NCBI GenBank assembly: GCA_026705345.1
Contig: JAPPAV010000082.1
Location: 1-64,000 of the forward strand
Direction of reading: 5' to 3'
From: Gammaproteobacteria bacterium
GTDB taxonomy: Bacteria > Pseudomonadota > Gammaproteobacteria > Pseudomonadales > Azotimanducaceae
DNA: 64,000 nucleotides
Shown: in pieces, positions 6,909 to 16,816 of the stretch
Position numbering within the stretch: the first letter of the stretch is position 1
Layout: each line of letters begins with the position of its first letter
Notes under the pieces: model-generated
Database searches by the model: none
The model's input: only the letters and a program-made list of their open reading frames with translations
Told to the model about the DNA's origin: nothing
Made by a program: the position numbers and the translations under genes

Positions 6909-7976
6909 GTGGCCGAAGTTCAACTGTCGCCGTCTGAGCGACCCGGCTATGCGGTCTATTCGGGGCCGTTCGAAAGGGACGCCGTGTTGGACTACGTCAT
7001 GGGCTACGACGGTCCGGAGGATCCCGACTTCCCCGGCTGCGTCCCGATTCCCATGACCGCCGAGCAGTTCCAGGACTACGACGGCGGCGTCGAGTACTGG
7101 AGCCGAGAGCAAGCCATGGCCTGGGTGCTGCGCGAGGGCGGCCCGGACCACGAGAACCCCGGCGGTCACCTGCCGGCACTGCTGACGCGGATCGCGTTGG
7201 AGCGCGGTTCGCCGATCCGCTGCTGGGGCGCGCTGCGCATGGTGGTCGTCGACGGCGCCGGATGGCCCCGGGAGGCGATGCACCCGGACCAGTCCGTCTA
7301 CCTGCGTCCCGAGGTCTGGACGCCGAGTGGTCGCGAAACGGTGATCGGTCGGGATCCGCGACCCGACGTCGTTCTGGAGGTCGACCACACAACGGATGTG
7401 CGCCGCAGGAAACTCGGCATCTATCGACGGTGGGGGTTTTCCGAGGTCTGGGTGGAGACGCCGGACGCCCCGTCGCCGAGCCGTCCGCCCGGCGTCGTCC
7501 CCGGACTCTCGATCTATGTCCTCGAGGACGACGACTACCGAAGGAAGCCTGTGAGCGCGGCCTTGCCCGGATGGAAAGCGCATGAGATGCACCTCGCGCT
7601 GAACGAACCGTCGTCGTCGGCACAGACAATCGGACATCTGGTACGCGTCGGTCGAAAACTGGGCGACCTCGATGGCACCGGCCCGATCAACGACACGCAG
7701 ATTGCGGGTTATGTGCGACGCGCCCACGGCGTGGACCAACGAACGGGATTCGCCCGCGGACGCGAACAGGGTCTGGCCGAGGGATTGGCCGCCGGGCGCC
7801 GTCAAGCTCTGGTGTGCACAACGGTCGAAGTCCTGCGTGTGCGCGGCATTGCGCTGTCGGAGGATGCCGAGCGGCGCTTGGCCGCGACGACGGTCACCCG
7901 AGAGGTGTTGCTGGCTGCGGCCACGGACTGCTTGACCGAAGCTGACTTCTGGGCACGGTTGGCGTCCGGCGACTGA
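6909..7976 (+). CDS. Uma2-like (DUF820) PD-(D/E)xK nuclease-fold protein with C-terminal extension
   Basis: The 355-residue product contains the Uma2/DUF820 signature: PDVVLEV (D153, E157) followed by R/K-rich KLGIYRRWGFSEVWV (K168). That is the layout of a restriction-endonuclease-like active site. The GTG at 6909 is preferred because GGGAGG sits five bases upstream and the family match begins after it; an ATG at 6834 would add 25 residues. The C-terminus has a Gly/Arg-rich helical stretch (RGREQGLAEGLAAGRRQ) often seen attached to this nuclease family. The biological role of Uma2 proteins is poorly known. The gene stands alone between a hairpin pair and a convergent dehydrogenase gene. Confidence 0.7.
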   Translation: MAEVQLSPSERPGYAVYSGPFERDAVLDYVMGYDGPEDPDFPGCVPIPMTAEQFQDYDGGVEYWSREQAMAWVLREGGPDHENPGGHLPALLTRIALERGSPIRCWGALRMVVVDGAGWPREAMHPDQSVYLRPEVWTPSGRETVIGRDPRPDVVLEVDHTTDVRRRKLGIYRRWGFSEVWVETPDAPSPSRPPGVVPGLSIYVLEDDDYRRKPVSAALPGWKAHEMHLALNEPSSSAQTIGHLVRVGRKLGDLDGTGPINDTQIAGYVRRAHGVDQRTGFARGREQGLAEGLAAGRRQALVCTTVEVLRVRGIALSEDAERRLAATTVTREVLLAAATDCLTEADFWARLASGD

Positions 7977-7983
7977 GTGGGGA

Positions 7984-9957
7984 TTACTCTTCGGTTGGCA
8001 ACGCGAACGCCACTAACTCACCATCCCCTCGACGCCCGCCGCCGGCCGCCGCGATGTATTGCCGGCCTTTGTGCATGTAGGTCATCAGGGCGCCGTGGAG
8101 GCGGGTCTCGACGTCCACTTCGCCTAGGAGTTCGCCGGTTTTCTTGTCGAACGCGCGCAGGAACGTCCCCTGTGCCCGCCGGCCCAGTTCGCCCCGTTTG
8201 GACAGGTAGCTGATCAGCAGCGTCTTCGTGATCAGAATGCCGCCTTCCGCGACGGCGTCGCCGTAGGGGCTGCCGAGCGGGCCGAGTTTCAAGTCCTTGA
8301 TGGCGGGATGGTTGGTCGGGCCGTTGCCGAACGGGATCTGCCAGACGTGCTCGCCGGTGTTCAGGTTGATCGCCGTGATGCGCCGGTAGGGTGGCTTCAC
8401 GAGGGGCAACCCCTGCGGCCCCCGCGTCGGCTGGTAGGCGATGACGTAGTCCCAGTCGGAGGTACCGGGTTCCGTCGGCACCACGGCCATGCCAATGGGG
8501 TTCGTCTGCGACTCGACATAGAGGGTGCCGGTCTCGGGGTCCACGGACGCACCGGGGAAGTTCGCGCCCCCGGCCGCACCTGGAACTACGACAGTGCCGA
8601 GCTTTCCGCCGGCACCCTTGACGATGGGGGGCGTAAAGATCGGGCCGAGCCGGTAGCCAGCAGCGATCTTGATGGCTTCGGCTTTGAGTTCGGGCGTGAA
8701 GTCGATGAGGTCGTCCTCGGTGATGCCTAGACGCTCGAAGGGCGGCGGCTTCGTGGGATGCGGCTGGGTCGGGTACGTCTTCTCGCCGGGAACGTCGCTC
8801 TGCGGCACCGGACGTTCCTCGATGGGCCACACCGGCTTGCCGGTCACGCGGTCGAAGACGTAGGTGAAGCCGGTCTTGGACACCTGGGCGACGGCCTTGA
8901 TCGATTTTCCGTCGACAACGACATCCACGAGGTTGGGCGCGGAGGCAACATCGTAGTCCCAGACCCCGTGGTGGACGGTCTGGAAGTGCCAGACCCGTTT
9001 GCCGGAAGCCGCATCGAGGCAGAGGATGCTCTCGGCGTAGACGTTGCCCCCGGGTCGCTTGCCGCCCCAGTAGTCGTTGGTCGGCGTCGAAGTCGGCAGG
9101 TAGACGAGTCCCAACTCGTCGTCGCCCGCGAGCATCGACCAGGCGTTGGTATTGCCGGCCTTCTTCCAGGAGTCGTTTTCCCAGGTTTCTACAAAGGGTT
9201 CGCCCTCCCGTGGGATGGTGTGGAACCGCCATTTGAACTTGCCGGTCCGGGCGTCGTAGGCGCGGATGTGTCCCGGCGGACTGTTGTTGCGCATGCCGTA
9301 GTCGAAGATCTTCGAGCCGACGACCACCGTGTCCGCGACGACGATGGGCGGGGCACCGTGGGTGATGTTGTTGATCTCGTAGTCGCCGGGACCAAGGTCC
9401 TTGGCGAGATCGACGATGCCTCTGTCGCCGAAGTTGGGGTCTGGTTTCCCGGTCGCAACGTCAATGGAGACCAGTTGCTTGCCGAGCGTCGCGACGAAGA
9501 TGCGTTGGACCTTGCCGTCGGTCCAGTACTCGATGCCGCGTGTCTGCAGCGGCTGCATGTTCGGCTGGCCCTTGGCGTAGCTCTTGGGGTCGTAGAGCCA
9601 TAGCTGCTGCCCGGTGGCGGGGTCGAGGGCCGCTACCTGGCCGTGGGAGGTAACGGCATATACCCGCCCACCGACCATGAGCGGCGTGGCACGGTAGTCG
9701 CCGGTGTAGTAGCGGCCGCCATCGCCGTACGGGATGTCCTGGTCGGCGGATTTCCAACGCCAGGCGACTTGGAGCTTCGAGAAGTTCCCGGCGTCGATTT
9801 GGGTCAGGGGCGAGTACTTCGTGGAGGCGTGGTCACCGCCGTGGTGGCGCCACTCGCCACCCGCAGTGCCGTCGGCGGCAACGGTCGACAATGCCGCGAC
9901 CGCGACGAAGTAGACACAAGTAATTGGCAGCGCGACCCGCCGGTAGACATTGTGCAT
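7984..9957 (-). CDS. PQQ-dependent quinoprotein dehydrogenase (membrane-free glucose/alcohol dehydrogenase type)
   Basis: The 657-residue product has a short signal peptide (about residues 1-27) and then an eight-bladed propeller with PQQ-type blades: EWRHHGGDHASTKYSPL near the start, repeated DPATG/LDAASGKRVW tryptophan-docking segments, and LAGDDELGLVYLPTSTPTNDYWGG in the middle. No CxxCH haem motif or N-terminal membrane domain is present, so electrons must go to a separate acceptor. The protein should be periplasmic and oxidise a sugar or alcohol; the substrate cannot be assigned. It converges with the Uma2-like gene only eight bases away and is followed upstream by a solenoid-protein gene on the same strand after 110 bases. 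Confidence 0.85.
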   Translation of the reverse strand: MHNVYRRVALPITCVYFVAVAALSTVAADGTAGGEWRHHGGDHASTKYSPLTQIDAGNFSKLQVAWRWKSADQDIPYGDGGRYYTGDYRATPLMVGGRVYAVTSHGQVAALDPATGQQLWLYDPKSYAKGQPNMQPLQTRGIEYWTDGKVQRIFVATLGKQLVSIDVATGKPDPNFGDRGIVDLAKDLGPGDYEINNITHGAPPIVVADTVVVGSKIFDYGMRNNSPPGHIRAYDARTGKFKWRFHTIPREGEPFVETWENDSWKKAGNTNAWSMLAGDDELGLVYLPTSTPTNDYWGGKRPGGNVYAESILCLDAASGKRVWHFQTVHHGVWDYDVASAPNLVDVVVDGKSIKAVAQVSKTGFTYVFDRVTGKPVWPIEERPVPQSDVPGEKTYPTQPHPTKPPPFERLGITEDDLIDFTPELKAEAIKIAAGYRLGPIFTPPIVKGAGGKLGTVVVPGAAGGANFPGASVDPETGTLYVESQTNPIGMAVVPTEPGTSDWDYVIAYQPTRGPQGLPLVKPPYRRITAINLNTGEHVWQIPFGNGPTNHPAIKDLKLGPLGSPYGDAVAEGGILITKTLLISYLSKRGELGRRAQGTFLRAFDKKTGELLGEVDVETRLHGALMTYMHKGRQYIAAAGGGRRGDGELVAFALPTEE

Positions 9958-10067
9958 ACGTGCCCCGATCCCGCCTCCTTTGAGTGTGGCCCGATACGTC
10001 GACCGATGCCAGTGCCAGTCGCGAACCGGACGATCAAGGCTTGGTGGGGAGAACGGGCGGTTCGGGT

Positions 10068-11975
10068 TCAGCGATTAATGCGCGGCTGATCCGACGCACC
10101 CGACAATCGGCGGTATCGCTCCGCGCGTTCCGGATCGGCCTCGCGAAGGCCCTGGAACAAGATTCTCGCCGCGCTGCGTCGCGCTTCGTCTCCTCTCACG
10201 CGATCGAACAACCGTTCGGCGAGGTCAATATCGGTGAAGGCCGCTTGTTGCACCATGCCTTGAATCGCGCCATCGCGGTGGGACAGCGGGATCTGATCGA
10301 GGAACGCTGCCGCGCTCACGGGATCGAGTCGTGACCACTCTTGGAACGCCCGATGGTAAAGGTGTTGACTCATGGAATCGTCCATGCGGGCGATCGCACG
10401 GACCGCCGGCTGCGGGTCCGTCTCGACCCAGGTCGAGATCAGCTGAAGTGTCGCGCCCTGCTTGACGCGGGAATCCCCAATGCGTTCGACCAGGCGCAGG
10501 GCGGACTCGGGAGACTCGTCAGCAATCTCCCGTACAGCCCACGGGAGTCCGCGGCGCTGAGCTTCGACGGATTGATCCAGCAACCACTCGAAGGCGCCCT
10601 CGGGATCCTCGTCCGCAAAGTGGGCGGCCACGGCATGGACCGCGGCGGTTGTCTTGTCTCCCGATGCGTCGAGCCATGCGGCGGCAGCTCGCGGATCTTG
10701 GTCTGCCCAGGTTCTGAGTACACTCGCGATTGCTCTCGAACGGGCCATGCCATCGAGTTCGCCGGCAAGCGTCAAGGCACGCGTCGGATCTGACCTCCCG
10801 AGATCGGCCAAGGTGGACCCGAGCCACGTGGAGCGCATTGGGGAGGGCCCTTGAGCCCGAACCCACTCGAATGCAGCCTGGGGATCCTCGTTCGCCCAGG
10901 AGCGGATGATCGAGTACCCGAACCTTTGGTGGAAGTGGGCGGCGTTCTCCATCGCCATGAAGGCGTCGAGAGCCGCCTCGGGGTCGGTTTCTCCCCAGGC
11001 GGAAAGCACGCTCATGGCGATCCTGATCCGACGCGGGGTTTCCAGTGTTTCGACGAGCTCGAACATCGCCCGCGGCGAGTGCTTTGCGATTACCCCGGCG
11101 ACTTGCCCGAGCGGGTCGGTGTCTTCCGATCCAGGCTGTGCCAGTGCCCAATCCAGCGCGGCATCCGGGTCTTCGGTTGCCCAGCGACGGGCGAGTCTGC
11201 GTTGCAGGGATCGCATATCCGAGGCGTCGAGGGATGCGACTGCGGATAACGCGGCCAAGGGGTCGGTCTCAAACCAGGCGTCAGCAACACCCCACATCGC
11301 CTCCCACCGTTCCGGGCCGGCTTCGGTCGCCAATGCCTTTTGCCAAGCCCCGGCAGGGTCATTCCTGGCTTGGCTGCTGGCTTGAACTCGCCGGAGGTAT
11401 GGTTCGAGCCCGAAGCGCTTGGCAACTGCCTCCTGGCGAGCATCGCTCAAACCGTGCAAATCGAGAATGCTCCTAGCCGATTGTGCTTGTAGCGGCTCGT
11501 TGAGGGTATCGACGAAGGCGAGGGCTGCATCGAGATCGAGGCCAGCGACAGCCGACACAACGGTCCGGATCAGCGAGTGTTGGTCGCGTTCTTCGTCGCG
11601 GAGACGATCCAGGGCCGCGCGGGGATCAAGCTGGGCGTACCGGGTGTAAATGACATCCTTGACGCGACCCGGGTCGGTTAGCTCATCTGCCTCGTCGAGC
11701 AGGGCATCCAGCGTGACCACGTCCGTCGATTGCAAGCGGGTGTAGAGCGCTGCGCTTCGTTCGAACTCGCTCGGCAAGGACTGGATGTCGGCCAAGGACT
11801 TGGCCTGCGACCTAGGCGCTTGAGGTCGAGTCGCCGTCGCAGCGTTCGGTGATGTCTCGATGATCGGGGACGCGGGGGAGATGGATTCGGGCTCTAGTGT
11901 GAGTTTCGTGACCAGTAAAACGACACCCGCCCCTAGGCCGAGCCCAATGGCGAATGCGGCGATCAGTTTGGCCAC
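10068..11975 (-). CDS. Membrane-anchored W-x3-DP-x-AA tandem-repeat (solenoid) protein, paralog 1 of 4
   Basis: The 635-residue product starts (GTG at 11975) with one membrane helix (MAKLIAAFAIGLGLGAGVVLLV), then a Ser/Pro/Thr-rich linker. A conserved head follows (SLADIQSLPSEFERSAALY...LLDEAD), then about a dozen helical repeats of 35-45 residues with the core W-x3-DP-x-AA-x2-W (for example RSWANEDPQAAFEWV). The conserved tail is AERLFDRVRG...ADPERAERYRRLSG. Three close relatives occur at 36696-38639, 41325-43232 and 44137-46026. I know of no assigned function. The build suggests an alpha-solenoid scaffold held at the inner membrane and facing the periplasm. The gene is divergent from the sulfatase genes with 76 bases between. 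Confidence 0.7.
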   Translation of the reverse strand: MAKLIAAFAIGLGLGAGVVLLVTKLTLEPESISPASPIIETSPNAATATRPQAPRSQAKSLADIQSLPSEFERSAALYTRLQSTDVVTLDALLDEADELTDPGRVKDVIYTRYAQLDPRAALDRLRDEERDQHSLIRTVVSAVAGLDLDAALAFVDTLNEPLQAQSARSILDLHGLSDARQEAVAKRFGLEPYLRRVQASSQARNDPAGAWQKALATEAGPERWEAMWGVADAWFETDPLAALSAVASLDASDMRSLQRRLARRWATEDPDAALDWALAQPGSEDTDPLGQVAGVIAKHSPRAMFELVETLETPRRIRIAMSVLSAWGETDPEAALDAFMAMENAAHFHQRFGYSIIRSWANEDPQAAFEWVRAQGPSPMRSTWLGSTLADLGRSDPTRALTLAGELDGMARSRAIASVLRTWADQDPRAAAAWLDASGDKTTAAVHAVAAHFADEDPEGAFEWLLDQSVEAQRRGLPWAVREIADESPESALRLVERIGDSRVKQGATLQLISTWVETDPQPAVRAIARMDDSMSQHLYHRAFQEWSRLDPVSAAAFLDQIPLSHRDGAIQGMVQQAAFTDIDLAERLFDRVRGDEARRSAARILFQGLREADPERAERYRRLSGASDQPRINR

Positions 11976-12051
11976 GTCCGAAGCCCTGCATGCCTACTTC
12001 GCGGTATCCTACTGCCGTGATGCAACCGGCGCACGCCGATGCGGTGGTGAT

Positions 12052-13437
12052 ATGCCCCCCAATATCGTCCTGTTCATGACCGACCAGCTTAGGCGTGATG
12101 CGTTGGGGTGTTACGGGAACGAGATCTGCAAGACACCAAACCTGGATCGTCTGGCCGCCGAGGGAACGCTATTCGACCAGGCCTTTACGGTTAGCCCGGT
12201 GTGCTCGCCGTCCCGGGCATCCCTGATGTCGGGACTCTACCCGCACAACCACGGCGTGATGATCAACACCCATATCGCACCCGCCTGGTGCCGGGGACTT
12301 GCGCTCGACACGCCCACCTTCTCCAGCCGATTGAAGGCGGCGGGATACGTACTGGATTACGCCGGCAAGTGGCATGTACACCAGGACTTGGGCCCGACCG
12401 AATTCGGTTTCGACCGCCACAGGCATGGACGTGCCGCTAGGGGGTCCGTTCCCGGCGATGAAACGGTCATCGAATTCCCCGGGGGAAAATTCGCGGTCGC
12501 TGGTACGAATCCTCACCCCAAGGAAGAAGGCAAGACCTGGCAACTGACCGATGTGGGCCTCGCAATGCTGCGCGAGAGGGCCGACGGCGATCAGCCGTTC
12601 TTCCTGCGCATCGACGGGGTCGCGCCGCATTTCCCCAACATGGTCCCGGAACCCTACGCCTCCATGTACGACCCGGAGTCCATCCCGCCGTGGCCGAACT
12701 TCGACGAGACATTCAAGGGCAAACCCGCCGCGCACCTGCGCAAGCACCGCGAGTGGCATCTCGAGGACAAGGACTGGTCCTGGTGGCAGAGGGTCGTCGC
12801 CAAGTACTACGGTGATGTCACCTTGATCGACGACTGCGTGGGTCGGGTGCGGGAAGCGATCACGGAATGCGGAATCGAGGACAATACGATCTTCCTGTTT
12901 TCCACGGACCACGGGGACGCCACGGGAAGCCACAAGCATTTCGAGAAGTCCGGCACCATGTACGACGAGATCTTCCGCATTCCTTTGTTGGCGAAGGTTC
13001 CGGGAGTCGCGCCTCGTCCAGTATCCGAGTTTGTTCGCCTGATGGATCTAATGCCGAGTTTCATCGAATGGGGAGGAGGCGATCTGCCGGACGACTTGGA
13101 TGCAAGGAGCCTCGTACCCCTCGTTGAAGGTGAGACGCCTGCCGACTGGCCGGACAGCGTCTATTGCGAAAGCCACGGTGAAGTGTGGGGCTACTCTACC
13201 CAGCGGATGGTGCGCACCGAGCGTTGGAAGTACGTCTATTTTCCCCACGACCTCGATGAACTCTACGATCTGAACGGCGATCCGGCCGAGATGAACAACC
13301 TCATCGATGACCCGGACTATGCCGATATCCAGAGCGAGATGAAGGCACGCCTCGTCGGCTGGAACGATGCGACCAATGACATGTTCCAGTGGAATTGGGT
13401 ACGGTGGAATTTCCCGGATCCGGTCAGTCCCTATTAA
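12052..13437 (+). CDS. Type I sulfatase (alkaline-phosphatase superfamily), Cys-type
   Basis: The 461-residue protein begins at the ATG at 12052 (PPNIVLFMTDQLRRDALGCYG), the usual sulfatase start with metal-binding D residues. The formylglycine motif is C51-S-P-S-R55, followed by ASLMSGLYPHNHG. The second metal site is STDHGD near residue 285. A longer frame from 11860 lacks family similarity in its first 64 residues and overlaps the divergent gene. No signal peptide is visible, so the location is uncertain; many relatives are exported. It should hydrolyse sulfate esters of glycans or small molecules after Cys-to-formylglycine maturation by an enzyme not encoded here. A second sulfatase follows two bases later. 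Confidence 0.85.
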   Translation: MPPNIVLFMTDQLRRDALGCYGNEICKTPNLDRLAAEGTLFDQAFTVSPVCSPSRASLMSGLYPHNHGVMINTHIAPAWCRGLALDTPTFSSRLKAAGYVLDYAGKWHVHQDLGPTEFGFDRHRHGRAARGSVPGDETVIEFPGGKFAVAGTNPHPKEEGKTWQLTDVGLAMLRERADGDQPFFLRIDGVAPHFPNMVPEPYASMYDPESIPPWPNFDETFKGKPAAHLRKHREWHLEDKDWSWWQRVVAKYYGDVTLIDDCVGRVREAITECGIEDNTIFLFSTDHGDATGSHKHFEKSGTMYDEIFRIPLLAKVPGVAPRPVSEFVRLMDLMPSFIEWGGGDLPDDLDARSLVPLVEGETPADWPDSVYCESHGEVWGYSTQRMVRTERWKYVYFPHDLDELYDLNGDPAEMNNLIDDPDYADIQSEMKARLVGWNDATNDMFQWNWVRWNFPDPVSPY

Positions 13438-13439
13438 CG

Positions 13440-14855
13440 ATGTCGATGCCGCGACGAACAATCGGCACTCTCGCCTGCCTGTTGGCCTTTCGCGTGCTGG
13501 CATCGCCCAACGTGATCCTTGTGATGGCCGACGACATGGGCTGGGCGCAAACGGGCTACTACGACCATCCGGTCCTCGAAACACCGAATCTGGATGCCAT
13601 GGCCGCCAACGGCTTGCGTATGGACCGGTTCTACTCGGCTGCTCCGCAGTGCTCCACGGCCCGTGCCACCGTGCTGACCGGCAGGACCAACGATCGCACG
13701 GGCGTCGCCACGGTAGGCAGTTCCATCAACAAGCAGGAAAAGACCCTGTCGGCAGCCTTCCGCAACGCCGGCTACACCACCGCGCACTTCGGCAAGTGGC
13801 ATCTCAACACGGTGAACACACCGGACCATCCGATGCCGTTGTCTGACCCGCACCACCCCGGCGAACTGGGCTTCGACTACTGGCTGAGCGAAACCAACCA
13901 GTTCAACCTCGATCCGCTGTTCAGTCGCAATGGCACCGCCGAGCGCATCGAAGGCGAATCATCCGAAGTCCTGGTCGACGAAGCCCTCGCTTTCATCGAG
14001 CAGGCGCAGGGCAAACCCGCTTTCGTCCTGATCTGGTACGCCTCCCCCCACCGCCCGTTCGAGGCACTTGATGCGGACATGGCAGCGTTTGAAGAATTGC
14101 CGGAGGCGTCGCGCGTCCATCACGGCGAAATCGTCGCCATGGACCGTTCCATCGGCACGCTCCGGCAGGGCTTGAGGGATCTGGGAGTTGCCGAGAACAC
14201 GCTGGTCTGGTTCACCAGCGACAACGGCGGACTCCCGACATTCGACGTGACCCGGGCATCAACCGGGGAGGTGTTGCCGGGTGTCGTGCCGGATACCACC
14301 GGGCATCTCCGCGGGTTCAAGAATTCGTTCTACGAAGGCGGGATCCGCGTACCCGGCATCATCGAATGGCCCGGCCATCTCGAACCGAGAATCTCGAACT
14401 TCCCGGCCAGCACGCTGGATATGTTCCCGACTCTCATCGAAGTGGCCGGTCTCGATTCCAATGACATGAACGAGGTGCACGACGGCATCTCCCTCGTGCC
14501 CGTCTTCGACACCGAACCGCCGAGGCGAAATCAGCCCATCGGCTTACGGGTTCAGGGCCAGCTAGGCTGGCTCGACAACGACTACAAGCTCATCTACTAC
14601 CGCGACTACGACAAGGCGATGGTCGACGGCGTGTGGGATCCGGAAGTGTTCGATTCCTTGACCCGGGAGTGGGAGTTGTACGACTTGGTGGACGACCCCT
14701 CCGAGCAAGACAACCTCGTCGAGCGGGAACCGGAAATCACGGCCCGAATGAAAGCCGAACTAGCGGCGTGGAACGAGTCCGTCGACCGGAGCGCCGAAGG
14801 AGCCGACTATCCGGAGGGTAGGGTGCTGCCGTCTGGGCGCGACAAGCCGGAATAG
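13440..14855 (+). CDS. Type I sulfatase with atypical CSTAR formylglycine motif
   Basis: The 471-residue product has a short hydrophobic N-terminus (TIGTLACLLAFRVLAS) that may act as a signal. Sulfatase features follow: PNVILVMADDMGW (metal-binding D residues), C71-S-T-A-R75 then ATVLTGR, AHFGKWHL, and a TSDNGG metal site. The motif has Thr where the canonical C-x-P/A-x-R has Pro or Ala. That may affect formylglycine generation or mark a divergent subclass. The ATG at 13440 is two bases past the first sulfatase's stop, so the two are surely co-transcribed. The substrate is unknown; a sulfated polysaccharide or metabolite degraded in the periplasm is plausible. Confidence 0.85.
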   Translation: MSMPRRTIGTLACLLAFRVLASPNVILVMADDMGWAQTGYYDHPVLETPNLDAMAANGLRMDRFYSAAPQCSTARATVLTGRTNDRTGVATVGSSINKQEKTLSAAFRNAGYTTAHFGKWHLNTVNTPDHPMPLSDPHHPGELGFDYWLSETNQFNLDPLFSRNGTAERIEGESSEVLVDEALAFIEQAQGKPAFVLIWYASPHRPFEALDADMAAFEELPEASRVHHGEIVAMDRSIGTLRQGLRDLGVAENTLVWFTSDNGGLPTFDVTRASTGEVLPGVVPDTTGHLRGFKNSFYEGGIRVPGIIEWPGHLEPRISNFPASTLDMFPTLIEVAGLDSNDMNEVHDGISLVPVFDTEPPRRNQPIGLRVQGQLGWLDNDYKLIYYRDYDKAMVDGVWDPEVFDSLTREWELYDLVDDPSEQDNLVEREPEITARMKAELAAWNESVDRSAEGADYPEGRVLPSGRDKPE

Positions 14856-15095
14856 GGTTCATCGTCGCAGAGAGACGCCTTTTCGGGATCTACAGCCGCG
14901 TCCCATCTCACCACGCGCGTACTCACTCTCAAGCGTGGGTGCCTTCTGGATGAGAAGAAGGGCACCAGTGGAACAGTGGAACTGGTTGGGTTCGCCACGA
15001 TCCGTTTCCAATATTGTCAATCAAAAACAAAGACAAACGAGAATTGTGCTGATAGTATATACAGTACTCTGTAGCGACACTTCTCGATAGTCACA

Positions 15096-16769
15096 ATGAT
15101 GTATCAATCCTCCGAAGAAACCGTGCCATACCCCGAGTTCATTCCAGAAGACGCCGACTATTTTGTCCTCGAAGATACCCCGGAACTCGACTTCATCCCC
15201 GACGACCCCGCCGAACTGCGTCGCGCCGTCACCGACACGGCCGCCCACATCAACCTCGCCGACTGGCGCTTCGTCAAGCTAATCGCAGCCATGGACCGCA
15301 CCCGAAGCTGGGACGAACGCGGCTACTGCAGTCTCGGCAACTGGCTAGACCACCGTTGTGGGCTGGGACCCTGCGCGTCCCGCGAGCGCATACGCATCGG
15401 CCGGGCGCTCGTCCGGTTGCCGCGCGTCGATGCGGCGTTCCGCGACGGGGCCCTGAGCTATTCCAAGGTGCGCGCCATCACCCGAGTGGCGACTCCGGAC
15501 ACCGAGGCGATGCTGCTGGACATCGCCGGGCGCAGCAGTGCGGCGCAGCTTGAGAGTCTGGTCAGAACATACGAACGCGTCGACCGGAGCGACATGGAGC
15601 GGATCCCGAGCGAGCAGCGCCGGAGCCTAAACTGGCACTACGAGGACGGCATGCTGGTGGTCACCGCGACAGTGCCCGCCGAGCGCGGCGCACTCGTGAT
15701 CAAGGCGCTGCAGAAGGTCGTCGACGCCCGGAAGGACGAACGGGAGGCGTACGCCGAGTCCCTCATGCCGGGAGAGCGCGGTGCTGTTGCCGTGACGGAC
15801 GGTGCCGAACCGGCACATGGCGAGACTGCAGATGCCGAACACGTTGCCGGACTGAGGGAGCCGGAGCAGGTCGCGAAGCAAGAAACGAACGGTTCCGCGC
15901 TCGTCCCCGTAGACAGGAACGGGCAACACCTAGACGGCTCCGCGTTGGCGCAGCCCGCCGTGGTCGCCGACGGTCTCGGCGACGTTTCCGAGGAAGCAAA
16001 GTGCTTGGACGCGGACATTGCCGGCGAGGCGGCCGACGAATCGGACGACCTGCCGGCCTCGGTGGTTTTCGCACTCTCGAACACGGAGCAACGCTATGCC
16101 GACGCGCTAGTGGACGTGGCCGAGCACTACCTGGCGAACGGCCCGGCCAACCGGGAACGGCGCACCGGCCAGCGCTACGAGGTGGTGCTCACCATCGACC
16201 GCAACGAGCTCGCCGAGCGGGCGGCAGAGGGCGGTGCCCGCTACCATGTCGAGCCGGACTGGGGCGTCGACGAAGAGGACGCCCGCCAGATCGCCTGCGA
16301 CGCCGACCTCACGGAGTTCATCGAGGATGCGCAGGGCAAGGTGCTGAACTACGAACGCCGGCGTCGCATCGTGCCGGCGCCGCTGCTGCGCGCCTTGAAG
16401 CTGCGCGACCACAGCCGCTGCCGCTTCCCCGGCTGTCCCCATCAGCGCTACGTCGAAGCGCATCATGTCCAGCACTGGATCGACGGCGGCGAGACGCGGC
16501 TGGAGAACCTCGTGCTGCTGTGCAGCGCGCACCACCGGCTGCTGCACCACCGTGCCTTCCACATCATCGCCGGGGACGATGGCTTCGTATTCGTCAGCCG
16601 GGACGGTGAAGTGATCGAACCGGCTCTTAAGCCTCAGTTTCCGAAAGTACCCGTGCCCGTTTCCGAGGAAACGCGACTGCTCGGGCAAGCACGGCCATGG
16701 GAAGGAGCTAGCGGAAAGGCTGCGATGCGTGTCCGGCCACCCGAATGCCATGCGCATCAGGTTCATTGA
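15096..16769 (+). CDS. DUF222 (13E12 repeat) / HNH endonuclease domain protein
   Basis: The 557-residue product has an N-terminal DUF222-type helical region (about residues 35-225). An acidic, Glu/Ala-rich variable linker follows (about 225-325), then a second helical part. The C-terminal HNH nuclease is CRFPGC...YVEAHHVQHWIDGG...NLVLLCSAHHRLLHH (about residues 440-485), with two CxxC/CxxH zinc-type pairs. Such proteins are abundant in actinobacteria and some marine proteobacteria and often sit in repetitive families; their biological role is unclear. The 240 bases upstream hold an AT-rich stretch around 15010-15075, unlike the rest of the window, but no promoter that I can call. A SIR2-like remnant follows 47 bases after the stop. 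Confidence 0.85.
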   Translation: MMYQSSEETVPYPEFIPEDADYFVLEDTPELDFIPDDPAELRRAVTDTAAHINLADWRFVKLIAAMDRTRSWDERGYCSLGNWLDHRCGLGPCASRERIRIGRALVRLPRVDAAFRDGALSYSKVRAITRVATPDTEAMLLDIAGRSSAAQLESLVRTYERVDRSDMERIPSEQRRSLNWHYEDGMLVVTATVPAERGALVIKALQKVVDARKDEREAYAESLMPGERGAVAVTDGAEPAHGETADAEHVAGLREPEQVAKQETNGSALVPVDRNGQHLDGSALAQPAVVADGLGDVSEEAKCLDADIAGEAADESDDLPASVVFALSNTEQRYADALVDVAEHYLANGPANRERRTGQRYEVVLTIDRNELAERAAEGGARYHVEPDWGVDEEDARQIACDADLTEFIEDAQGKVLNYERRRRIVPAPLLRALKLRDHSRCRFPGCPHQRYVEAHHVQHWIDGGETRLENLVLLCSAHHRLLHHRAFHIIAGDDGFVFVSRDGEVIEPALKPQFPKVPVPVSEETRLLGQARPWEGASGKAAMRVRPPECHAHQVH

Positions 16770-16816
16770 ACGCCGCTGCCGGGTCGGGTCGAGCGAGTGA
16801 CGTCGTACGGCACGCA

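Noticed and set aside
15010-15075. AT-rich stretch before the DUF222/HNH gene considered as a promoter or attachment site
   Set aside because: It has TATA-like and TTGT-like pieces but no -35/-10 pair at proper spacing and no direct repeat marking an integration site.
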